From NCBI GenBank assembly GCA_013042495.1, contig JABDQB010000148.1, positions 1-6,498 on the forward strand: 6,498 bases of DNA, read 5' to 3'. Position numbers and translations under genes: made by a program. Positions within the stretch are counted from its first letter, which is position 1. The number at the start of each line of letters is the position of its first letter. The notes beneath the pieces are model-generated. The model saw nothing but the letters and a program-made list of their open reading frames with translations. It made no database searches and was not told the origin of the DNA. Origin of the DNA: Gemmatimonadota bacterium (GTDB lineage: Bacteria; Gemmatimonadota; Gemmatimonadetes; Palauibacterales; Palauibacteraceae). Positions 1 to 5,759 of this stretch are shown one piece after another.

Positions 1-23
1 CCGCCGGCCGGAATGGCCGGCGG
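1..23. repeat. Perfect 9-bp inverted repeat around the first ATG of the MFS gene
   Basis: CCGCCGGCC at 1-9 is the exact reverse complement of GGCCGGCGG at 15-23, with a 5-nt loop GGAAT at 10-14. The first two bases of the candidate MFS start codon (13-15) lie in the loop and the third begins the right arm. In RNA this all-GC stem would be very stable and could occlude initiation, or it could be the 3' hairpin of an upstream transcript. The left arm may continue outside the window. No T-tract follows, so a classical terminator is not supported. The repeat is seen directly; any function is inference. Confidence 0.5.
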
Positions 24-1248
24 CGGAGCCAGGGGTCGGAAGATCCAGCTCGGCGCGATGATGTTCCTGCAGTATGCCATCTGGGGCGCGTGGGCCCCGG
101 TGCTGTCATCGCACCTGCTGGGCGACCTCGGATTCAGCGGCGGCCAGGTCGGGTGGATCTACGCCCTGCTCCCGCTGGCCACCATCATCGCCCCGATCAT
201 CGGGGGACAGGTGGCCGACCGGTACTTCGCCACCGAGCGGGTGATCGGGTTCCTCTCGTTCACGGGCGGCGTCGTTCTCCTGGTCGTGGCCCGCACGGCC
301 GACTTCGACACGATGTTCGTGCTGATGCTCGTGTACTGCCTCCTGTACGCTCCCACCCTGGCCCTGACGAACTCCATCGCCATGGCCAACATGGATGACT
401 CAGAAAGGGAATTCGGGGCCATTCGTGTGTGGGGAACGCTGGGCTGGATCGCCGCCGGCTGGATGCTCACCGGATGGCGGTGGTTCGGGGAGAGTGACGT
501 GCTGCCGGCCATGCAGGGAGACATGCTGTTCCTGGCCGGGATCCTGTCGATCGTGATGGGACTGCAGTCGTTCTTCCTCCCGCACACTCCACCGCAGCGC
601 GAGGGCGTGAGCCCGTGGGCGTTCCTCGAATCGGTGAAGATGCTGAAGGTGAAGGACTTCGCCGTCTTCGTGGCCATCACGTTCGTCGTCGCCACGGAAC
701 TGGAGTTCTACTACATCCTCACGGCCCCCTTCCTCGAGTCCGCGGCGATCGGCGTCTCGAGCCGGAATATCCCCGCCGTGATGACGATCGCGCAGTTCGC
801 CGAGATCTTCGTCATGGCGTTCATGCTGTCGTGGGCGCTCAAGAAGTACGGCATGCGAAAGACCCTGGCCATCGGCGTGGTCGCGTGGCCCATCCGGTAC
901 ATCATCTTCGCTATCGGCAGCCCGGCATGGCTGGTTATCGCCTCGCTGATGCTGCACGGCTTCTGTTACGTGTTCTTCTTCGTCGCCGCCTTCATCTACG
1001 TGGACAAGGTGGCGCCGCCGGACATCCGGGCGTCGGCACAAAGCCTGATCGCGATCATCGCGCTCGGCCTCGGGCGGTTCCTGGGTAGCCTGTTCGCCGG
1101 CGGCGTGCGCGACTGGTTCACCACGGATGGTGTCACCAACTGGACGAACGTATTCCTGGTGCCGTGCGCCCTGACCATCGTGTGCGCGGTTGCCTTCCTG
1201 CTGTTCTTCCGCGAGGAATCCGGCCCGGCGGGAGCCGAAGCCGGCTGA
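13..1248 (+). CDS. MFS transporter, nucleoside:H+ symporter (NupG/XapB-like) type
   Basis: Encodes a 411-residue inner-membrane permease with about 12 hydrophobic segments, the usual MFS length. The first segment carries MMFLQYAIWGAW (residues 16-27), a signature of bacterial nucleoside-permease-like MFS proteins. A motif-A-like loop GGQVADRYF (64-72) follows TM2, and FGAIRVWGTLGW (134-145) matches the conserved segment at the start of the fifth helix in NupG relatives. Proteins of this type are often found beside sugar oxidoreductases and DUF1080 genes, where they probably import sugars or sugar derivatives and not nucleosides; the substrate cannot be read from sequence. The start is uncertain: the frame stays open upstream to base 1, no ribosome-binding site precedes ATG 13 apart from GC-rich hairpin sequence, and the later ATGs at 58 and 61 would cut into the first conserved segment. 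The gene may therefore begin at 13 or upstream of the window. It is first in an apparent operon; the next gene begins 18 nt after its stop. Confidence 0.88.
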   Translation: MAGGGARGRKIQLGAMMFLQYAIWGAWAPVLSSHLLGDLGFSGGQVGWIYALLPLATIIAPIIGGQVADRYFATERVIGFLSFTGGVVLLVVARTADFDTMFVLMLVYCLLYAPTLALTNSIAMANMDDSEREFGAIRVWGTLGWIAAGWMLTGWRWFGESDVLPAMQGDMLFLAGILSIVMGLQSFFLPHTPPQREGVSPWAFLESVKMLKVKDFAVFVAITFVVATELEFYYILTAPFLESAAIGVSSRNIPAVMTIAQFAEIFVMAFMLSWALKKYGMRKTLAIGVVAWPIRYIIFAIGSPAWLVIASLMLHGFCYVFFFVAAFIYVDKVAPPDIRASAQSLIAIIALGLGRFLGSLFAGGVRDWFTTDGVTNWTNVFLVPCALTIVCAVAFLLFFREESGPAGAEAG

Positions 1249-1266
1249 GAAAGAGAGATCGAGCGA

Positions 1267-2511
1267 ATGATCGGAGATAGACTTGGCGTGGGCTTCGTGG
1301 GCGCCGGCTTCAACGCGCAGTTCCACATCCGTTCCTGGGTCGGGGTCCGGGGCGCGGATGTGCTGGGCGTGGTCTCCCGCGACCGTGCGGAGGACGCCGC
1401 AGCCCTGGCGCGCTCGCTTGGCGTGGGCGATGCGCAGGCGTATCGCTCCATCACCGACATGGTGGCGGACCCGGCGATCGACGCGATCTGGATCTGCGCC
1501 CCCAATTTCACCCGCATCGAGGTGATGGAGGAGATCGTCGAGGCGATCGAATCGGGAAAGGGCGAACTCGTGGGTGTGGCGTGCGAGAAGCCACTGGGCC
1601 GCAATGCCGCCGAAGCGCGCCGCATGCTCGAGCTCGTGGAGCGCGCGGGGCTTCTCCACGGATATCTCGAGAATCAGCTGTTTACTCCGGGGGTGGTGCG
1701 CGGTCGTGACATCGTGTGGGCCCGGGGGGCGGCGCTGACCGGACCTCCCTACCTGGCTCGGTCGGCCGAGGAGCACAGCGGACCGCACATGCCGTGGTTC
1801 TGGGACGGTCAGTTGCAGGGCGGCGGGGTGCTGAACGACATGATGTGCCACTCGGTCGAGGTGGCCCGATTTCTTCTCACCCCTCCGGGAGAACCGCGCG
1901 ACGTCCTGACACCGGTCAAGGTGACGGCCCACACCAACTGCCTGAAGTGGCAGCGCCCACGTTACGAGGCGCAGCTGGCGGACATGAGCGATGGCAAGCT
2001 GGACTACGCGAATCGGCCGGCCGAAGACTACGCTCGCGGAGTGGTGGAGTACCGGGCCGCCGATGGCACTCCGCGCATCGTCGAGGTCAGCACCTCCTGG
2101 TGCTACGTGGGAGCCGGCCTGCGGCTCAGCATGGAGCTACTGGGTCCCGAATACGCCATGGAAATCAACTCCCTCGACCCGGGCCTCAAGGTCTTCCTGA
2201 GCCGTGAGGTCGTCGGAGACACGGGCGAAGACCTGGTGGAAAAGCAGAACGCGGAGACGGGCGTGATGCCGATCGTAGCCGACGAAGAGACCGAATACGG
2301 GTACACCGGCGAAAACCGGCACATGGTCCAGGCATTTCGCGAAGGACGCATGCCGGACGAGACATTCGCCGACGGCCTGGCCGTGACGGAACTCCTGATG
2401 GCTGCCTACATGAGCGCGGAGCAGGAACGAACGATTCCCTTTCCGCCCCCCGACCTGGAGACGTTCGTCCCGGCCGTGGCGCGCGGTGAGTGGAACCCCG
2501 GGAGAGAATGA
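1267..2511 (+). CDS. Gfo/Idh/MocA family NAD(P)-dependent oxidoreductase
   Basis: A 414-residue protein, within the usual 330-450 range of the family. The N-terminal Rossmann fold begins with GFVGAGFNAQFH (residues 9-20), the dinucleotide-binding glycine loop, and the strand that follows ends in VVSRD (35-39). The family motif EKPLGRN is at 107-113, with K108 the expected catalytic lysine. The C-terminal domain contains HSGPHMPWFWD (170-180) and GGGVLNDMMCHSVE (185-198), where D191 and H195 match the family's D-x(3)-H catalytic pair. There is no signal peptide, so it should act in the cytoplasm. By family it oxidises or reduces a hydroxyl/keto group on a sugar, cyclitol or sugar acid using NAD(P)H; the substrate is not determinable. 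It is preceded by a weak purine-rich stretch (GAGAAAGAGAGA, 1249-1260) and lies 18 nt behind the MFS gene. Its TGA (2509-2511) overlaps the start region of the DUF1080 gene, so the three genes are very probably co-transcribed. Confidence 0.93.
   Translation: MIGDRLGVGFVGAGFNAQFHIRSWVGVRGADVLGVVSRDRAEDAAALARSLGVGDAQAYRSITDMVADPAIDAIWICAPNFTRIEVMEEIVEAIESGKGELVGVACEKPLGRNAAEARRMLELVERAGLLHGYLENQLFTPGVVRGRDIVWARGAALTGPPYLARSAEEHSGPHMPWFWDGQLQGGGVLNDMMCHSVEVARFLLTPPGEPRDVLTPVKVTAHTNCLKWQRPRYEAQLADMSDGKLDYANRPAEDYARGVVEYRAADGTPRIVEVSTSWCYVGAGLRLSMELLGPEYAMEINSLDPGLKVFLSREVVGDTGEDLVEKQNAETGVMPIVADEETEYGYTGENRHMVQAFREGRMPDETFADGLAVTELLMAAYMSAEQERTIPFPPPDLETFVPAVARGEWNPGRE
2500..2504 (+). promoter_or_regulatory. 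Ribosome-binding site deciding the DUF1080 start
   Basis: GGGAG lies inside the last codons of the oxidoreductase gene. It is 6 nt before ATG 2511 and 3 nt before ATG 2508, so 2511 is the better-spaced start. The stop and start codons interlock as ATGATGA (2508-2514 region), which favours translational coupling with the upstream gene. Confidence 0.55.
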
Positions 2512-3308
2512 TGAACGCGACCAAGATGATCATCTTGTTGGCCGGCCTGGGGCTGGGACTGGTGGTGTACATGCTGGATCAGGCGGCCGGAGGTGTAGCC
2601 GATGGAGCGGCAGACCCAGCAGCGGACGCACAGGAGGTCGCAGTGACAGACGTTCCGGACGGACCCGTGGCCCGCGTCACGGAGGAGGAACTGGCCGAGG
2701 GCTTCGTTCCCCTGATTCGTGAGTGGGAGAACGGCGGCTTCAACAAGCACGGCTGGAACCACTACGGTCCCGGCTGGTTCACGCTGGACCATGAAACGGG
2801 GATCCTTCAGACTCACGGCGGAATGGGGCTTTTGTGGCATTCCGAGCCGTTGGGCGATTTCGTGCTCCGCCTGGAGTTCATGACCTCCGTTCCAGAGTCG
2901 AACTCCGGGATTTTCCTGCGAGTGCCCGAGGTCCCGGTCAGCGACGATTACATCTATCACAGCTTCGAGATCCAGATTCACGACACGGCGGAGGAAGCGA
3001 TTCACCAGACGGGCGCCGTCTACGACGCGGAAGCCCCGAGCGCGCTCCAGCACACGGGAGGAGTGTTCGACGCCGAGGCGCCAACCGACCACCGTGAGCA
3101 CCCGCCGGGCGTGTGGCACGACATGGAGGTCTCGTTCGTCGGCGACCGGATCATTGTGGCGCTCAACGGAGAGCAGGTCACTGATTGGGTCGCCGAGCCT
3201 CGCGGAAAGATCAGCGAGTTCGCGGCCCGCGGCTACATCGGCCTGCAAAACCACGACTGGGATACCAGCGTCTACTTCCGGAACATCCGGGTGAAGAAGC
3301 TGGACTAG
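2511..3308 (+). CDS. DUF1080 protein (3-keto-disaccharide hydrolase family), membrane-anchored or secreted
   Basis: A 265-residue protein. Residues 6-22 form a hydrophobic helix after a single lysine, consistent with a signal peptide or an uncleaved N-terminal anchor; no lipobox cysteine is present. An Ala/Asp-rich linker (about 25-55) leads into a DUF1080 beta-sandwich (about 60-265). Family landmarks are WFTLDHETGIL (89-99), LLWHSEPLGDFVLRLEF (107-123), SNSGIFLR (130-137), FEIQIHD (152-158), PPGVWHDMEV (198-207), IIVALNG (214-220) and the final YIGLQNHDWDTSVYFRNI-type strand. The family's characterised members cleave 3-keto-glycosides, which gives the domain its current name; the substrate here is unknown. 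Placement after a Gfo/Idh/MocA oxidoreductase fits that chemistry. The odd point is a 15-residue tandem duplication at 167-196. An in-frame GTG at 2490 is a poorer start. It is last in the plus-strand operon and ends 21 nt before the end of the convergent gene. Confidence 0.9.
   Translation: MNATKMIILLAGLGLGLVVYMLDQAAGGVADGAADPAADAQEVAVTDVPDGPVARVTEEELAEGFVPLIREWENGGFNKHGWNHYGPGWFTLDHETGILQTHGGMGLLWHSEPLGDFVLRLEFMTSVPESNSGIFLRVPEVPVSDDYIYHSFEIQIHDTAEEAIHQTGAVYDAEAPSALQHTGGVFDAEAPTDHREHPPGVWHDMEVSFVGDRIIVALNGEQVTDWVAEPRGKISEFAARGYIGLQNHDWDTSVYFRNIRVKKLD
3009..3098 (+). repeat. Tandem 45-bp (15-residue) duplication inside the DUF1080 gene
   Basis: Residues 167-181 (TGAVYDAEAPSALQH) are followed directly by 182-196 (TGGVFDAEAPTDHRE). 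Eight of the first ten residues are identical, and the two differences, A/G and Y/F, are conservative. The codons differ at many third positions, so the duplication is old and retained and not a recent slippage or assembly error. In the family this segment, usually a single TGA[IV]Y-type motif, sits in a loop near the active-site face. Whether the doubled form is general in a subfamily is not known to me. Confidence 0.75.
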
Positions 3309-3323
3309 CTCGCCAGGCGGCGG

Positions 3324-3340
3324 CCCGGGTCATTCCCGGG
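3324..3340. terminator. GC hairpin at the convergent gene junction (possible bidirectional 3' end)
   Basis: CCCGGG (3324-3329) and CCCGGG (3335-3340) can form a 6-bp stem with the loop TCATT. The loop contains the minus-strand stop codon, and the hairpin lies 16-32 nt past the DUF1080 stop. There is no T-tract on either side, so intrinsic termination is only a guess; RNA 3'-end protection is an alternative. Confidence 0.3.
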
Positions 3341-4580
3341 TCGCTGGCAACACCCTCCGCACGTGGGGCACCAGGTACGCCGTACTGAGCGCCCTCCCGC
3401 CGACGTACGACACGAACGCCGCCGTAACCCCCACCCATCCGAGCCACCAGCCGCCGGCGATGAACAGGGTCGCGATCGCGCCCACCTCGATCATCGTGGC
3501 CACTGTGATCGGGCGAGTGACCCGGGACTGCATGAGGATCGCCCGCTGGAACGAGAGCAACACCGACAGGGCAGGTAGAATCACGAGAATGCGGGTGGGG
3601 GTGTAGGCGAACGACGCCAGCTCGGGCGAGAGACCTGAAATCGTGACGAACCACACGTCGGCCAGCGGCGTGAAAGCGACCGCCGCCAGTCCCGCCGTAG
3701 CTGCCAGTCCGAGCACCGCCCCGAAGCGCGCCAGCTCCGGAAAGTGCTCGTTCTCGCGACCCAGCAGGGCGATCGCCGCATCCTGATAGCTGAGCCCGAG
3801 GGCCCGGAAGATGAAGGACAGGGCGTGCACCACCGGGAACACGGCCAGTGACTCCACCGGAGAGGCGGCCCGGCCCATGAAGAACGTGAGCATCGGATGG
3901 ACCATCAGCCCGATGATCGACGTGAGCAGAAGTGGGAAGTAAAAGTGCGAAATCCGCCGGTAGCCGAGCGACGGCGCTGCTGGATCCGCGCGCTCCGGAC
4001 CCGTCAGCAGTTCGCGGATGGCGCCGGAGGCCATCCAGCGGGCCGCGATCGCCTCGGTGATTACGGCTGCGGACAGCGATGCCGCCCCGATCCAGGCCCC
4101 GGGGAAGTCGGTCATCACGACCAAGATGACGGCCGTCGTGGCCATCGCCGTCAGTCGAATCACCGTGCCGGTGGCCACGAGTCGTGTGCGCCCCGAACGG
4201 ATCAACACGCCCTGCACGAACCGCCGCACCCCGATCGCCGCCGGCCATGGAAGGAACAGCCACAGGGCCCCGTATGTCAGGTCCGCGATCTCGGGCGGCA
4301 ATCCGATCAGCGTTCGCATGACAAAGTCGAACACGGGCGGGATCAACGCGATGAGAAGCATCGCGGTCGACCCGATGTTCAGGGCGTTCGCGAAGTTCCT
4401 CAGCTTCCGATAGCTGCCCGCATCCTCGACCAGGGCCGTCGAGGCGCTCATCAGCATGATGACCGGCGCCTCGATCAGGATCGCGAAGGCGAAGGCCACT
4501 CCGTGCGCCGCCAGGTTGTACTTGGGATCCGGAAGGCGGGCGATCACGGCAGCCAGGAATGGCCCCTCGGCGGCCATCAT
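3330..4580 (-). CDS. Polytopic membrane protein with MOP-superfamily (MATE/Wzx/ANKH-like) architecture; true start probably upstream of 4580
   Basis: From the first ATG this is 416 residues with about a dozen hydrophobic segments. Two homologous halves are visible. The N-half GPFLAAVIARLPDP-type segment and following helices correspond to a C-half segment beginning at ISHFYFPLLLTSI (residues 210-222). The motif FVQGVLIRSGRTR (121-133) recurs as a FQRAILMQSRVTR segment near the C-terminus, the pattern expected of MATE, Wzx and related flippases or exporters. I also see loose resemblance to the ANKH (progressive ankylosis) group, which is a weaker guess. The transported substrate is unknown. 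The frame continues upstream of ATG 4580 for 28 sense codons to a stop at 4662-4664, and this stretch encodes FRFWAPLASTWL, plausibly the first half of TM1. Candidate non-ATG starts are ATT 4619 (429 residues) and CTG 4658 (442 residues, 10 nt after a GGGAG and overlapping the upstream gene by 14 nt). It lies directly behind the TIM-barrel gene on the same strand, so the two are probably co-transcribed. Confidence 0.8.
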   Translation of the reverse strand: MMAAEGPFLAAVIARLPDPKYNLAAHGVAFAFAILIEAPVIMLMSASTALVEDAGSYRKLRNFANALNIGSTAMLLIALIPPVFDFVMRTLIGLPPEIADLTYGALWLFLPWPAAIGVRRFVQGVLIRSGRTRLVATGTVIRLTAMATTAVILVVMTDFPGAWIGAASLSAAVITEAIAARWMASGAIRELLTGPERADPAAPSLGYRRISHFYFPLLLTSIIGLMVHPMLTFFMGRAASPVESLAVFPVVHALSFIFRALGLSYQDAAIALLGRENEHFPELARFGAVLGLAATAGLAAVAFTPLADVWFVTISGLSPELASFAYTPTRILVILPALSVLLSFQRAILMQSRVTRPITVATMIEVGAIATLFIAGGWWLGWVGVTAAFVSYVGGRALSTAYLVPHVRRVLPATRE

Positions 4581-4644
4581 GAGCCAGGTGGAGGCCAGCG
4601 GCGCCCAGAACCGGAAAATGTGGCGACTGGAGAGGCGGCCGGAC

Positions 4645-5640
4645 TCAGGAGTATTCAGGCGTCAGCTTCTCCCGCACCCGCTCGAGCAGGGCTTTCGTCC
4701 GGCGGATTCCCTCGGGTTCCGGCAGGCGGACGCCCTCGTACTCGATTCCGATCCAGCCGCGGTATCCCGAATCCAGCACGATGCGGATCAGCTGCTCGTA
4801 GTCGAGGTTCACCTCTTCGCCGTCGGGATCGAAGTCGTTGGTCTTGGCGGAAACCGCCCTGGCATAGGGCATCATCTGCTCGACACCGCGGTAGTTGTCG
4901 TAGCGTTCGCTCTCGCTGATGCGGAAGTTCCCGAAGTCGGGCAGCGTTCCGAGGCGCGGATGATCGCCGGCCTCGATCACGGATGACAGCCACCGGCCGT
5001 TGCTGGACAACCCGCCGTGATTCTCCACGATGACGAAGATGCCGTATCCGGCCGCGAACTCGGCGAGCCGGTGCAGTCCGTCGGCGGCCAGGTCGCGCTG
5101 CTCGTCCCAGCTGCCCTCGCTCGCCGCGTTGACGCGGATCGAGTGACAACCGAGCAGGCGCGCGGCCTCGACCCACCGGTAGTGATTCTCGACGGCCGTC
5201 GTCCGGGCCGAGTCGTTCGGGTCACCCAGGCGCCCCTCCCCGTCGCACATGATCAGCAGGCTCCTCACTCCCTCCGTCTCACAGCGGTCCTTCAGTGTTA
5301 GCAAGTAGCCCTGGTCCAGCGCCTTGTCCTTGAAGAACGAGTTCACGAACTCGATGGCGTCGATTCCGAACTCGCGGCGCGCCACACGGGGAAAGTCCAA
5401 GTGGTCCAGCTCCCCGTCGTACAGCGCCTTGTGAAGCGACCACTGGGCGAGGGAAATCCCGAACAGCGGCTCCGGGCCTTGGTTCGCGAACGAGCCGAAG
5501 TCCGGCGCAGGATCGGAGCCAAGGTGGCGAGCCGGCGACCGTCCCACGTTGCTCAATACGAGACCAGCCGCGCCCGCCGTCATCCGCCTCACGAAGCGGC
5601 GTCTGTCGAGCCCCGGCCGAGGCGACTGGTAGTTGCCCAT
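4645..5640 (-). CDS. Tat-exported sugar phosphate isomerase/epimerase-like TIM barrel (AP endonuclease 2 / xylose isomerase-like fold)
   Basis: A 331-residue protein. The N-terminus has a twin-arginine signal: DRRRFVRRM (12-20) followed by the hydrophobic TAGAAGLVLSNV (21-32), so it should be exported folded. The mature part, from about residue 55, is a TIM barrel beginning FGISLAQWSLHK (60-71). Likely metal or active-site positions are E97 (IEFVN), E206 and H208 (VIVENHGG), D235 (LPDFGN), K266 (SAKTNDFD) and E300 (IGIEYEG), in the order seen in family members that bind a divalent metal. By family it catalyses isomerisation or epimerisation, or related chemistry on keto-sugars; the exact reaction is not evident. 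ATG 5640 is chosen because a strong AAGGAG lies 5 nt upstream; an in-frame GTG at 5685 has no such site and would put 15 polar residues before the Tat signal. It is first in the minus-strand unit, with the MOP-type transporter downstream. Export places it in the same compartment as the DUF1080 protein of the converging operon. Confidence 0.9.
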   Translation of the reverse strand: MGNYQSPRPGLDRRRFVRRMTAGAAGLVLSNVGRSPARHLGSDPAPDFGSFANQGPEPLFGISLAQWSLHKALYDGELDHLDFPRVARREFGIDAIEFVNSFFKDKALDQGYLLTLKDRCETEGVRSLLIMCDGEGRLGDPNDSARTTAVENHYRWVEAARLLGCHSIRVNAASEGSWDEQRDLAADGLHRLAEFAAGYGIFVIVENHGGLSSNGRWLSSVIEAGDHPRLGTLPDFGNFRISESERYDNYRGVEQMMPYARAVSAKTNDFDPDGEEVNLDYEQLIRIVLDSGYRGWIGIEYEGVRLPEPEGIRRTKALLERVREKLTPEYS

Positions 5641-5645
5641 TGCTT

Positions 5646-5651
5646 CTCCTT
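5646..5651 (-). promoter_or_regulatory. Strong Shine-Dalgarno of the TIM-barrel gene
   Basis: Read on the minus strand, AAGGAG is followed by AAGCA and then ATG (5640-5638). It is the best ribosome-binding site in the window and fixes the start of the gene. A 7-bp hairpin abuts its 5' side. Confidence 0.8.
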
Positions 5652-5669
5652 GCCGGGAACTGTCCCGGC
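5652..5669 (-). repeat. 7-bp hairpin abutting the TIM-barrel ribosome-binding site
   Basis: GCCGGGA (5652-5658) and TCCCGGC (5663-5669) are perfectly complementary with a 4-nt loop. In the minus-strand mRNA the stem ends at the base just before AAGGAG, so it could affect ribosome access or mRNA stability; as DNA it could equally be an operator dyad. The complementarity is seen; the role is inferred. Confidence 0.4.
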
Positions 5670-5759
5670 CGCGAGAATCCTGCACGTACCCGGTGGTGCC
5701 GGGAAACTACTGCCTCACACGCTCGGACACAGCGTCCGGTTTCGACGGAGCTTCGACCC

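Larger units (their letters stand above)
5641..5759. promoter_or_regulatory. Divergent intergenic region between the TIM-barrel gene and the YbdG-like gene
   Basis: This 119-nt spacer must hold the leaders of both divergent genes, and probably their promoters. I see no convincing -35/-10 pair on either strand. It does contain a hairpin (5652-5669), a shorter 5-bp inverted repeat CCCGG/CCGGG (5689-5693 and 5699-5703), and two copies of TGCCGGGAA at 5651-5659 and 5697-5705. TTCGAC also occurs twice, at 5741 and 5752. These could be operator half-sites, but GC-rich background makes chance matches likely. Confidence 0.4.

Noticed and set aside
400..1932. Long minus-strand open frame of about 510 codons opposite the MFS and oxidoreductase genes
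   Set aside because: It spans two well-supported plus-strand genes and their junction, and its translation is Arg/His/Asp-rich low-complexity sequence typical of antisense frames in high-GC DNA.
2490..2510. Upstream GTG start for the DUF1080 gene
   Set aside because: It adds charged residues before the hydrophobic leader and has no well-placed ribosome-binding site, whereas ATG 2511 has GGGAG at 6 nt.
3897..4919. Plus-strand open frame of about 340 codons opposite the MOP-type and TIM-barrel genes
   Set aside because: It crosses the junction of two recognisable minus-strand genes and translates to Arg/Gly/Gln-rich sequence without any fold signature.
5641..5685. GTG 5685 as the start of the TIM-barrel gene
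   Set aside because: ATG 5640 has a near-ideal AAGGAG 5 nt upstream, and the extra 15 residues would precede a complete twin-arginine signal.
5741..5757. TTCGAC repeated 11 bp apart just before the YbdG-like start
   Set aside because: It is a 6-mer repeated only twice in GC-rich sequence and overlaps the ribosome-binding site; chance is a sufficient explanation.
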